NCBI GenBank assembly: GCA_964484135.1
Contig: CAZAEL010000006.1
Coordinates: 1-64,000 of the forward strand
From: CAZAEL01 sp964484135
GTDB lineage: Bacteria; Elusimicrobiota; Elusimicrobia; FEN-1173
DNA: 64,000 nt
Direction of reading: 5' to 3'
Shown here: positions 30,201 to 42,200 of the stretch, piece after piece
How the letters are laid out: each line of letters starts with the position of its first letter
How positions within the stretch are numbered: position 1 is the first letter of the stretch
The notes under the pieces: model-generated
Databases searched by the model: none
What the model was told of the DNA's origin: nothing
Seen by the model: the letters and a program-made list of their open reading frames with translations, nothing else
Position numbers and translations under genes: made by a program

Positions 30201-33200
30201 GCGGGGTCGGTGAGCACCCCGCTGTTCAAGATTTCCGTCAGCGCCCGGACCATCTCGCCGGTGTTGGAGCCCCAATAGTTGTTCAGCCAGATCATGTTGG
30301 GCTGCAGGGCGCGGTCGTCGTGCTGGGTCAGCGGCACTTCGCCGAAGGTCCCGTACAGGTTGTTGTCGTCGAACACGAGCCCCACGAAGCGGATGAAATC
30401 GCTGTACACCTGGGGGTCCCGTTCGCCCAGGCGGGAGAAGCTCTCCAGCCCCCGTTCGTACCGCGACACGAACTCCTGGGACACGGCCAGGGCGGAGGCG
30501 AGCTGGTCGTCCGCCACGGTGCCGCTGTACAAGGGGATGAAGGAAGGGATGGCCGCGGCGGCCGACTGGTCCGTGCCCGGCGTGGCGGTGGGCGTCACCA
30601 GGGCCTGGGGCGCCAGCTGCAGGGTCAGGGTGCGGTTGTCCGCGGAGATGGTCGAGCCCCGCAGGTTCTGCGTGGGAACGGCCAGGAACTTTCCATCGGA
30701 GAAGGTGAACACCGTGAGGTCCCCCACCTGCCGGCTCCCCGTCACGGTCTGGCCCGCGGCGGTCCGGTAGGTGAAGGCCACGCTGCCGTCCAGGGGGGTC
30801 CGGTCGCTCTCCTCCAGGAAGATCTGGGAGACCATCACGTTCTGCCGCGGGATGAGGATGTCCCGGTTGAAAACCTGGTACTCCCCGTCGGTGCTCAGCC
30901 AGTTGGATTCGCGGACCATGGCGCCGAAGCCGCCCTGCGGGCCGGAGGCCATCCGCAGGTCGGAAGCGGCGTAGGCCTGGGGATCGGAGCCGAAACGGAA
31001 GTTCAAGGTGGCCTCCCCGCCCAGGTCGTGGTCGAAGGCGCGGTCCACGGACCGGACCGGGATGTTGGTGTTGAAGGGCACCCGCAGGTCCGCGGGGTTG
31101 TCGGAGGCGATGATGATGCGGTCGTTGGACAGGTTGTCCACCCGGATCTCCATGGTGTCGCTCCATTCCCCGTACCGGGGGTTTTCGGGGTCCGCGGGGT
31201 TGGCGATGACCACCCGCACCCGGTAATAATAGGTCCCGTTTTGGGTGTTCTGCACGGAGATGGCGGGCACGTGGGTCCGATAGGACTCCACCCCGTCGCC
31301 TTCGAAGGAGGGCTCCACGCCGGGCTGGCCCAGGACCTCCTGGAACTCGTAGGTGACGCCCTGCAGCGCGGGGACGCGCTGGGCCACGTCTTCCCAGTAA
31401 AGCATGTAGTCTCCCACCGCGCCCATGACCTGTTCGGTGGCGTACAGGTTGGGCGTGGGGATGCCGCTCTGGCTCGCGGCCCACTGCCCGGCGAGGCCCG
31501 GCAAGGCGGCGGAAACGGCGCCGAAGGTCATGATGCCCGCCAGGCCCGCCAGCAGGATCTTGGCCTTGTTGTCCTTGACCGCCTTCCATTTCTTATCGAA
31601 GTCCCCGCCCATCACGCCGGTCAGGATGGCGAGGAACATGCCGGCGAAGAGGATCCGAACCATGCGCTCCCGCGCGTCCTCCTGGGCGTCGCGGATGCTC
31701 TGGTCCACCCGGTCGGCCAGGGACAGAATCTCGGCCATCCGCGCCTCTATGAAAGCCAGTTCCCGCTCGTCACGGGTGAGCCGGTCCATGGCGGTCAGGC
31801 GGCGTCCGCCCGCGCTCAGGAGGAAGTTCCAGACGTCCTCGGCCGAGTCGAAGCGGGGGGCCTGGGTCGGGTCCGACGATTGCGGGGCGGGGGCGGGTTC
31901 CAACTGGTTCAGCAGGAGGCCGATCTCCACCAGCTTGGCCTGCCAGCGGCGGTACACCTCGTCCGCGGCCGCGGTCGCGTCCCGGAGATCGTCGGGCGTG
32001 GAGGCCTGGGAGACCGCGGTCAGGGCGTCGATGAGCTCCGCGTGGATGTCGTTCAGTTCGCTCAGCGCGGTCTGGTACGCGGGGTCCTGGCTCAGGGGGG
32101 CCAGGGCCGCGGACAAGGCGTTCAGTTCCCCCTCCAGGCCGCCGAGGTCGTGGGTCGCCGTCTGGGGGGTCAGGGGCACGTCCCCTTCGAGGGCGTCCAG
32201 GGAACTCAGGCCGCCGGTGGCGGTGGTCGCCAAGTCGTCGGCGTCCAGCGGCGTCACCTCCTGGAAGTAGGCGGCGGCCAGGGGGTCGGCCCCGAACATC
32301 TGCCGGACCAGGTCTCCATTGGTCTGGTTGAGCAGGGCCAGGAACATGTGGCTGCTGGCCCAGAATTCGTGGCTCTGCGCCGTGTTGTTGGTGGCGGGGT
32401 TGTACGCGTCCCACAGCACGCCCCGCCATTGGCCGCCGTCCGATCCCATCCCCTGCATGGCCCGCCAGTTGGAGGTGACCGCCATGGGCCAGTACCGCAG
32501 CATGAAGGCGGAGGCGTAGGGAGAGACCACCTGGGGGTTCATGTTGTTGGCGCCCAGGTAATTGTCGGCGTCCGGGTTGGCGGAGGCGGAAACGCCCCAG
32601 ACCGGCATCCCCTGGGACAGGGCATAGGCCATCTGGGCCTGGGCTTCCAGGATCAGGCGTTGTTCATGGGGGGTTCCGCCCATGAACAGGGTGGGCAGGC
32701 CGCCCATGAACAGGCCGCCGTCTCCCCCGGGCCCGGGGAAGAGGGGGTTGCTGTACGCGGAGGAAGGGTAGGAGAAGGTTCGTCCGCCGTAGGTCACGGA
32801 GTCCGTGCGCTCTCCCCGGCCGAAGGCGACCACCTGTCCGTCCACCACCAAGCGGCTCAGCATCTGCGTGCCCGTGAGGGTGGAACCGGGGAACAGCTGG
32901 TCTCCCAGCCGCCGGGCCTGTGCGATGGCCCCGAAATAGGCGAAGAAGCTGTCGGTGCGGCCCTCCAACCGCCATCCTTGGTTCAGGGCCACGCGCCCTT
33001 CATTGTAGATGCTCTGCCTGTCGGTGGGAGAGGTGATTTCCTGGCCAGAGGCGTCGGTCCAACGCCAGCCCGTCACCTGGTCCCCTTCTCGAACGGGGGT
33101 GACCACGGCGATGACGTTGCCGGCCTGGTTCCGGATTTCCCAGGTGACGTTGGAGTCCAGTCCCGGCAGGGCGCCCGTGGGCTGGACCTGTTGCCCGGCC

Positions 33201-36200
33201 CGCAGGAACACGCCGCCGCCGTTCAGGTGCCAATAGGGGTTCGGGTCCGCGGTGTTCTGCCGCAGGAGCAGGTCCCACCGCATGCCGTCCAGGATTTCCG
33301 TGGTCAACCGCTGGACGTCGGGGTTGTCCGGGAAGGCCTGCCGCAGCATGATGAGGCCGGGCACCAGGTTGCCGGAGTCCAGGACGGAGAAGGCGGCGTC
33401 GGCCGAAGGCTGCATGGGGTTCGCGGTGTTGATCCAGGTGGGCGAGAACCCGTTCCAGCCCCGGGTCCTGATGACCTCTTGCATGGTGGTCAGGCTGCGG
33501 ACCGCCATCTCGTCCGCGGTCAGGGTGGTGGTCCCGTCCTGGAAGGTGACGTTCATGCCCGACCCCCGGGCCGCGGCCAGGTTGGACCAGAACATGCCGA
33601 TGTTGCTGACGGAGGTCCGTTCCCGCCCGCTGGCGCCGGTGGCGTCGTACGGGATGCCGTAGCGCACGTTGATGTCGCCGAAGAGGTAGCGGCTCAAGTC
33701 CCCGGTCATGGTCTGGAGGTACTGTTGGTCCACCGCCGTGAGCTGCCGGGTGTCCACGAGGCCGGCGGTGCCCGTGGAGGACTGGGCCAGGACCGAGAGG
33801 TCGCGCATGAGGGCGTCGAACAGGACGGACACGCGGGTGATGTCGGCGCGGGTCTGTTCCCAGGCCGAGAGAGTTTCGCCCGCGGTCGGGGTGGAGGGGG
33901 TCCTGCGGCTGACGTCGGGGTTGATCCCCAAAAGGATGTTGAGCAGGACGGAGAGGCGGTCCCGTTCATGGCGCAGTTCCTCCAGCTCCTGCCCTTGGGC
34001 GAGGAGACGCCGATTCAAGACCACAGCGGGGTCGGCCCCCGCGGGGAGGCCGGTCTCCGGGTCCAGCCGGACCTGTTGGTCGATGGGGCGGGCCGGGTCA
34101 TAGGCCTGCAACTGCCCGGCCCGGGCCGCGGATTGCGCCCTGGCCCCCTCCAGGTCCCCGGCCGCCAGCAGGGGGGTCAGCCATCCCAGGTACCCGCCGT
34201 CATGGTCGTAATCGGAGGAGGTCCATTGGGCGATGTACGCCAGGCTGGCCTCCTGGCTGATGCCCGCCCGCCGCAGGGTGGCGTTGAGCGCCTGCAACCC
34301 CTGTCCGATGGCGGTCGGGACGTCCGGGAAATCCGGGTGCTCCCCGTTCAGGATGGCCAGGTTCTCCTGGGTCAACCGGTCGATCTCGGACTGGATCCGG
34401 ATGCGTTCGTTGCGGTATTCCACGATCTGTTGCCAGGGGGCCAGGGCGGGGCCGGCGCCGTCCGGGTCAGGAAGGCCCGCGATGAACTCTTCGGCCCGCA
34501 GGGACGTCAGGTTCCGCTCGTCCACCAACGGGGAACGGAGCCGGCGCAGGGCCTGGTACTGGAGGTACAGGGCGGGGTTGGTCTGGAGGATCTGTTCCAA
34601 TTCCACCTGGCGGAGCTGCATCTCCTCCTCCAGGAACTTGATCCTGTCCTGGGCGGCCCGCCACTCCTGGTAGCGGGTTTCTCCGAGGACGCGGCGCATC
34701 TCCGTGTCCAGGGCCCTCTCCTGGGCCCGGAGGTCCTGGTCCGTCTGGCGGATGCGGCGGCGCAGTTCGATCACGCGCTGATAATCGGTTTCCCCCAGGG
34801 TCGTCCGGAGGATCCGGTCGAACCGGGCCTGGGTCAGGCTGATCTCGGCGGCCATGTCCAGCATCTGGTTGGAATAGCCGTCGTACTCGTCCAGGAGGCC
34901 CATCCGGGAGAGGAGTTGGCGCATCTGGAAGCGGGCCACGTCGATGCCGTACTGCCGCTCCAGCGCCAGGAGCTCGTCCGCCGCGTCCTGGGCCCGGCCC
35001 TCGGACGCCTCGTCCAGGACGTCCTCGTTGAAGGCTTCCGCGTCGTCCAGGGAATAGTAGGTCGTCCCGTCGAAGGTGACCATGGTCTCGTCTTTCAGCA
35101 GCTCGATCTGCTGTTCGGCCCGGGACACGCCGGCCTGCCGCTTCAGGAAATCCAGTTGCTGCCGCAGGGCCCAGGCGTCGCGCATGAGCAGGCCGCCTTC
35201 CACCAGACGGGGGCCGGCGGCCTCCACCACGTACACGTTCCCCCCCACCACCACGTAGGTCCCCACCGCGGTGATGGGGTTGTTGTCCAGGTCCGTCAGG
35301 CGGTTGCCCGACAGCCGACCGTGCACGGCGGGCGCGGCGGTCCAGCCCGAAATGGCGCTCTGGGCCTGCTCCGTGGCCGAGGCCGGGACCTCGCCGACCA
35401 CGGGCAGGGCGGTCACGGTCTGGCCGCTGGGCAGGGCCACCAGGTCGGCGCGGATCCAGCCGATCTGGTTGTCGGCCAGACGGACCTGGAGCCAATGGTT
35501 CCCGCTGCCGTCCTCGGTGGCGGTCCGTCCCAGGACGGTGATGGCGTCGTTCCCCTGGAGACGGGTCACGCGGCCGGAGGAGGTGCTGGGGCCCGTCCGC
35601 ACGTTGACGTCGGACAAACCGGAACCAACGGAGGCGGCCACGGCCACGGGCTCCTGCATGGGCGTGGTGCTCATGGGTTGGACCGTTGTCCCGGTGGGGA
35701 CGGCCACGAAGGTGCCGGGGTTGGCCGCCAGGTACATCATGCGGTTCTGGCGCTCCAGGGGCCCGATGCCGGCCCGCGCCACCCAGGCTTGGAAGGCCTC
35801 CTCCAGGTTGGTCAACTGGGGGCCCACGGTGTTCTGGTACAGGGCCCGGTCCGCGGCCAGGGTGGTGCCGAAGCGTTCCTCGTATTGGGCGGCCAGCCGG
35901 GCCTCCGCGTCCTTCATGGGCTGTTCCAGTTGTTCCAGGCTGGTGCGCAGGGGGTCCAGCCAGGGACGCAACACGTTGTCCACGCCCCACTGGGGATCCG
36001 CCGCGGTGCGGTTGTACGCGTCCGCGTCCCCGCCCCGATGGCGGCTCGCCGCGTCCGCGATGAACCAGCGATAAACCTGCTCGGCGACCGCGTTGTCGCT
36101 CCGGATTTGGTCGGCGGTGTAATTGTCGCTGTCGTTGAACCGGACGCCGGGGTTGGCGGCCCTGTACTGGGCCAGCCATTCCGCCCAACCGCGTCCATCC

Positions 36201-39200
36201 TGGTGCATGTAATAAAGATCCACGGCGCTCCCCACCATGCGGCCGTGGTCGGACCGGAGCTGTTCCAGGACGGTGGCCCGTTCCGGGTTGCTGGCGGCCT
36301 GGGCGTAGGCCGGGTCGCTTTGGAGCGCGGTGTCGAACCAGCGCAGCCGGGAAAGGACCGCGGATCCGGAAAGCCCGTCCCGGGCCGCCACGTTGGTGGG
36401 CACCTGGTCGAAAGAATACAGTTCCCCGTTCCGCACCTCGATGTCGCCCCGCAGGGGCAGGCTCTGGCCGTTGACGTAAACCAGGGTGCGGCCGTTCGCC
36501 ACGTACACCCGGAGGTCCCCCACCGTGAGGTCCGGGTCGTACGCGGGCAGGTCCTCGGCCTGGAGGGTCCCGGCCAGGTCCACCAGATCGGCCCGAATCC
36601 ATCCCTCCCGTCCGTCCGCCAGCCGCACGCGGAGCCAGTGGAAGCTCCGGCCCTCCTCGGTCACCGGGTCCTGGGTGCGGCCCAGGACCGTGAAGGAACT
36701 TCCCGCCTGCAGGTTTTGCACGATCTCGACCCCTTCGGCCGCGCTGGGAGAGGCCCGCATCCGGCCGCCGCCGGGGACGTTGCCATGCCATCCGCCCTGG
36801 ACCTGGAGCCGGCCGTCCACGTACACCTGGAGGGGCTGGGCGCCTTCGGGTTCGTACATCTGCAGGTTGCCGTTGTAAAAAGCGGAGATCACCCTGTCGT
36901 TGGCCTCGTAGGTTTGTCCCACGGTCACGAGGGTGGCGTTCCGGACCTCCACGCGGCCCGTCAACGGTTGCAATTGTCCGTTGACGAACACCATGGGCGG
37001 TCCCTCGGCCGGTTGGTACGCCAGGACGTTCGCCCCCGGGAACCGCTGGAGCTCGCCGTCCACGTAAATCTCGATCTGTTGCCCGGCCAGGGGTTGGTAA
37101 AGCTGCAACCCTTCCACGTTCCCCTCGTGGGCCGCGATGAGGGAGACGATGCCCGCGTTGGCGATGTTGAAGGCTTCGATCTCGGACAGGAGGGCCTGGA
37201 CATCGGGCCGGTTGAAGAACTCCCGGAGGACGCCCTCGTTGAACACATATTGGGGGTCCTGGCGGGCCAGGCTCAGGTATTCCTCATACTGGTCCTGGAG
37301 CTGGGCCACCTGGGGCAGGAACTGGAAGTCCTGAATCTGCTGGTACACCTGGGCGAACTCGGGGTTCAGGGCCATGGCTTCGCGCAGGATGCGGTTGCGC
37401 CCGATCTCCAGTTCCAACTGGCGCCGCGCCAACGTCTCCAGCTCGCTTTGCGTCTGGGACAATTCGGGGCTCCTCTGAAGGGCCAGGTTGATCAGGGCGT
37501 TCAGGGCGGCCTGGTCCTCCAGTTGTTGCTGGCGCAACCCTTCCATGGCGTCCAGCACGCGGGAGACCGCCGGGTCCCGGCGGGCCTCCAGCAGGAAGGT
37601 GTCCACGCGGGATTGCTCGAACTGCTGGAGGGTGGTCAGACGGCCGATGTCCATCTGCAGGACCATGGCGTCCGCCGGGTACTGGGCCACGAGGTCGTCC
37701 AGGGCCTGGTCCAGCTCCGCGATGCGGCGGTCCAGCTCCTCCATCGTGTTGTAGAGGCCGTCCAGTTCGGGGTTCGCGAAGCGCAGGTTCTGGACCACGC
37801 CGGCCTCTTCTCCCGCGCTGGTGGTCAGGTCCCGGCTGAGGTCGTTGATGGTCTCGGCGTTCTGCCGCATGCGGTCCAGGATGGGCCGCAGTTGGTCGAG
37901 GCGCTGCTGGGCCTCGGCCACGGAGATGCCGGGCGCCAGGATGTAGGTCTGGATGATGCGTTCGATCTCCAGGGAGGCATAGAGCCCGATGCGGCCGCTC
38001 TGCAGCTCTTCCATCTGCTCGGGGATGGTGTCGGAGAGGGTCAGGAGCAGGAGGAAATCGCTGGGCATGTTGAACCGCCAGACCACGTCGTCGGCGGTGT
38101 CGGCCGTGTTCTGGTGGAAAGTGATGACGGCCTGCTCCGTGCCGCCGGACACGGGAACGTATTGGACGGTGTATCCCATCTCGCCGGCCCGTTGGTCCAA
38201 GAGGGCCCGCAGGCCGCCGAGTTGTTCGATCTGGCGCAGGGCCTCGGCCTGCGTGGCCACGTCGGCGTCGAACTGGGCCAGGAAAGCCGAGAACTCCTGG
38301 TGCATGGGCGGCCAGGCCGGGTTCACGCTCACGCCCATGATGTGGGCCATGACGGCGCGCACCGAGGCCCCCTCGCGGACCCGGTCCGAGGCCCATTCCA
38401 GCATCAGGCCGTCGCCCTGGACCTGCCGGTTGAAGCTGTCCAGGTTGGTCTGCGCCTCGGCGATGGCCTGGACGTTCCCGCTGGCCCGGGCGTCCGCCAG
38501 GGCCGTCTCCAGCGCCTCCCGCTGGAAGCCGGTGGATTCCGCCTGGGGGTCCAGCAGGTTCCGCTGGAGGACCGTGTTGAAGGCCTGCCGCAGGAGCGCC
38601 CGGGTTTGCCATTCCTGGCTGGAGGAGAGGCTGGCGAACCGCAGGTTGATCTGGACGAGCTTGGCCTCCAGGTCGTATCCGTATTCGGCGGTGAGCTCCC
38701 GGGCGAAGAAGAGCACCTCCTGGAAGTCCAGGTTGCCGCGGCGGCCGAACCATCGGTTGGCGTTGTCCTCGATGACGGGGATGTTCCGCAGGATGCTCTG
38801 CATCCGTTCCAGGGCCTGCTCCGCGGAGAGGTTTTCCACCTCCTGCAGCCTCTGGATGTACCGAACCAGATAGGAGCTGATGCCGCTGGCTTTGTAGGGG
38901 TCCACGCCGCTGAAGTATCCCTCCACCTCGGGCATGTGGGTGATGACCCCCAAGATGCGGAATTCGGTCTCCCGCTGCGTGCGGTCCGTGATCCGGAGGG
39001 GGTCCTGGATCGGCTCGCCGTTGCGGATCTCCACGGGGCCGGTGATGTTCTGGAGTCGGCCGTCCACGTAGATCTGGAACTGCCCGGAGGCCGTGCGATA
39101 GACCTGGACGTTCCCGGTGTAGGTTTGGAGCCGGCCGTCCACGTAGATTTCCATGGTTTGACCGGCCACGGGGCGGTACAGGATGCCGGCGTTGCGGACC

Positions 39201-42200
39201 TCGATGTTCCCTGTGATGGCCTGCCGTTCGCCGTCCACGTACACGAGCTGGTCCCCGTCGGCGCTCAGGTACACGCGCACGTCTCCCGTAAAGGCCCGGG
39301 GCGCGCCGTCCACCAGGATCTGCATCCTCTGGCCGGGGAAGGCGGCGTAGGTCTCCATGCGCAGGAAAACGCGGTCGTAAGCCATCCAGGAGCTGATGGC
39401 CCCCTCTTCGTCCTTTTCCTGGAGGGCGTGGGTGGTGATGACCCGGATCATCCTTTGGTAGAACCCGCGTTCCTGGAAGATGCTCTCCATGGTGGGCCCG
39501 GTGTACCCCTCGGGGCGGTCGGATTCCCGCAGGGGGATGGGGTTGTCCGGAAAGCCGTCGCCGTCCGCGTCCGGTCCGTACCCGTTGGCGTACATGTACG
39601 CGATCCAGGTGGTGATGGTGGCGTGGTCGTAGTCGTTCCCCTCGTCCCGGATGCCCTGGAGCAGGCCCATGTTGGGCGCCGGGGCGGCGGTGCTGCTCAA
39701 GAACCCCTGGATGAACGTCTGTTCCGCCTCCAGCCAGGCCCGTTCCGAGGCGGTCAAGTCCGTCCGCGACAGGAGCCCTTGGATCTCCGCGGCCCGTCCC
39801 TCCATCCGTTCCCTCGCCCCCTGCGTTCCATAGATCTGTTCGTCCAGGTAATAGAGGTTGGTCCAGAGGGTCTGCCGTTCCGCCTCCAGGCCCTGGCGGT
39901 CGGTGTCGGCGAGGTCCGTCCGCGCCAGGGTCGTCTCGATCTCTTCCAGCCGGGACAGGGTCTCCTGCCGGACGGGGATCATCTGAAAACCTTGAATGTG
40001 GTAGCCCTGTTCATAGGCCAGCTGGAGGAGGTCGTCGCTGTATTGGCCCCGCAGAACCGGCATGTCGGTGGTGAAGTGCAGGGTCGCGTACTCATCGGCC
40101 CGGGTCTTCAGGCGGTCCAGTTCGGCCTGTTCCGCTTCCACCTGGGCCCGGACCTGCTGGGCGTCGGTGTACGGGAAATAGATGTCCGGCACCCGGATGG
40201 TGTCCGGGGTGGTGATGGAACGGGCGATGGAGAGGTCGTCCATCCAGGCGATGGTGTCCGCCAGCCAGGGCATCCCCATCTGGCGGGCGGTGTTGGCCAT
40301 GCCGCCCGGCATGCCGAAGGCGGCCAGGATCAGTCCCAGAATGATGGAAATGAGCATGAAGACGTTGGCGAAGATCCAGCCGGCGCGGCGCAGCCAGCCT
40401 CCGGTGCCGGTGAACCCTTCCCCCTTCTGTCCGGTGAAGCGCCCCACGATACGGGGCCAGAAGGGGATGGCGATCAGCACGAGTCCGTGGAGGATCCAGA
40501 AAACGTTGAAGATGGCCCCGGTCTCGGGCAGGGCGCCCAGGAGGGTGGGGGCGCCCCATGTCACGGCGATGAGGAGAAAGCCCGCGATCGCCCAGCCCAG
40601 GGAGGGCGGGGCCCGAGGCCGGCTTTCGGCCTCTTCCAGGGGCCTGCCCGTGGTGAACTTGGTCAGACGGTCGAGCCCGAACAGCATGCCGGGTTTCACC
40701 GGTCGGGCCAGGAGGTACACCATGATGGGATGCAGCATGAAGGCGCCGATGATGAGCATGGCCTGGATGGCCGTGCTGGGCCCGGGATGGGCGGCGAGGA
40801 CGAGGACCTGCAGGAGGATCCCGATGAAGGGGCTGATCCAGAAATCGCGATAGGCTTTCCCCAAGGTCAGGTTCTCGGTCATCTTGTCCACCACCAGCTG
40901 GGGCGTCCAAGCCAGGCGTCCGGTGACTTCCTTCCAGATGGAATCGGGCACGATCTTGACCATCGCGATGACGATGGAGGGCAGATAGATGAAGGTGGAG
41001 GCGATGTATTCGATGTACCCCGTGAGCAGGTTCCGCAGGAAGTTCTTGAACTCCTGCCGGGCGGACACCGTTTCAGGCACCACCGTCTCCTCCAGGGTGC
41101 CGTCCCTCCGTTCCTTCTGTTGGGTCTTGGTGTAGGGGCTGATCTCCACCTTGGGGTTGATGAGCAGGCCCAGCAGAAGACCGACGGCCAGGGGCGCCAG
41201 GGCCGCCAGGAGCATCCCGGGCAGGAGCGCCAGGAAAGGCCCGAAGGTCGCCAACATGCTGGGGACCATGAGGGACGGCAGCAGGATGGGGATGATCAGC
41301 GAGGTGGTCAACAACACCCACACGGAGAGAAGGGCCGGCACAATGGACAGGTTGGCCAGGAACCGAAGGGGCTTGGGAAGAATCGTTCCCCAGCCGGCGC
41401 TGGCCACGCGGGCCAGGGAGATCATGGGTTTGGTGAACTTGGTGAGGCCCACCATGAGCAGCATGCTCGCGAAGAACTGGGCCAGCCCCAGGGCCGGCAG
41501 GTTGAGGATCATGGCCCCGGGCACGCCCGCCATCACCATGAGGGCCATGAACCAGACGAAGAAGAGGGGTTCCGAGAAATCGCCCCGGAGGGGCAGGGTG
41601 GCGATGTACTTGGCGCTCATTTTCTTGACCGTGGGGATCAGGAAGGCCCAGCCGCCCACGGTCAGGATCCCGGCGAGCAGAGGGGCGCTTCCGATGGCGG
41701 CGACTCCGGCCAGGATGGCCACCACGCCGATGAGGGTGATGCCGTAGCCGGCGGAGAAGAAGGGCAGGGAATGTTTGACGTATCCCCGCATGACGGTCGT
41801 GACCCCGTATTTGTCCTTGTTGGGGTCTTCCACGGTCTTGGAGCGGGTCTCGTACTGGACCACCTTGAAGAAGAAGGCCGCGGCCAGGATCAAGGCACTC
41901 AGGACGCAGAGGAAGATGCCCGCCGGCAGGCTGCCCAGCGCCCACATGATGAAGATCCCCACGCCGAAGGATCCCACGCCCATGAACATGAGGGTGTTGG
42001 GGGCGGCGATGTTCCGGTCCAAAAGGTCGTTCCCCGACTTGACCGGGGTCCGCGCTTTCCCGATGGCCAGATAGAACCCGGCGGCCAGGAGCAGGAAACC
42101 CACGCCCAGGGCCAGGAGGACCGGCGCGCCCAGTCCCAGGGAGGCGGCGAAGGGCGCCGCGGAAGGGAGCAGGGCCCCGACGGACAGCGCCGCGCCCGTG

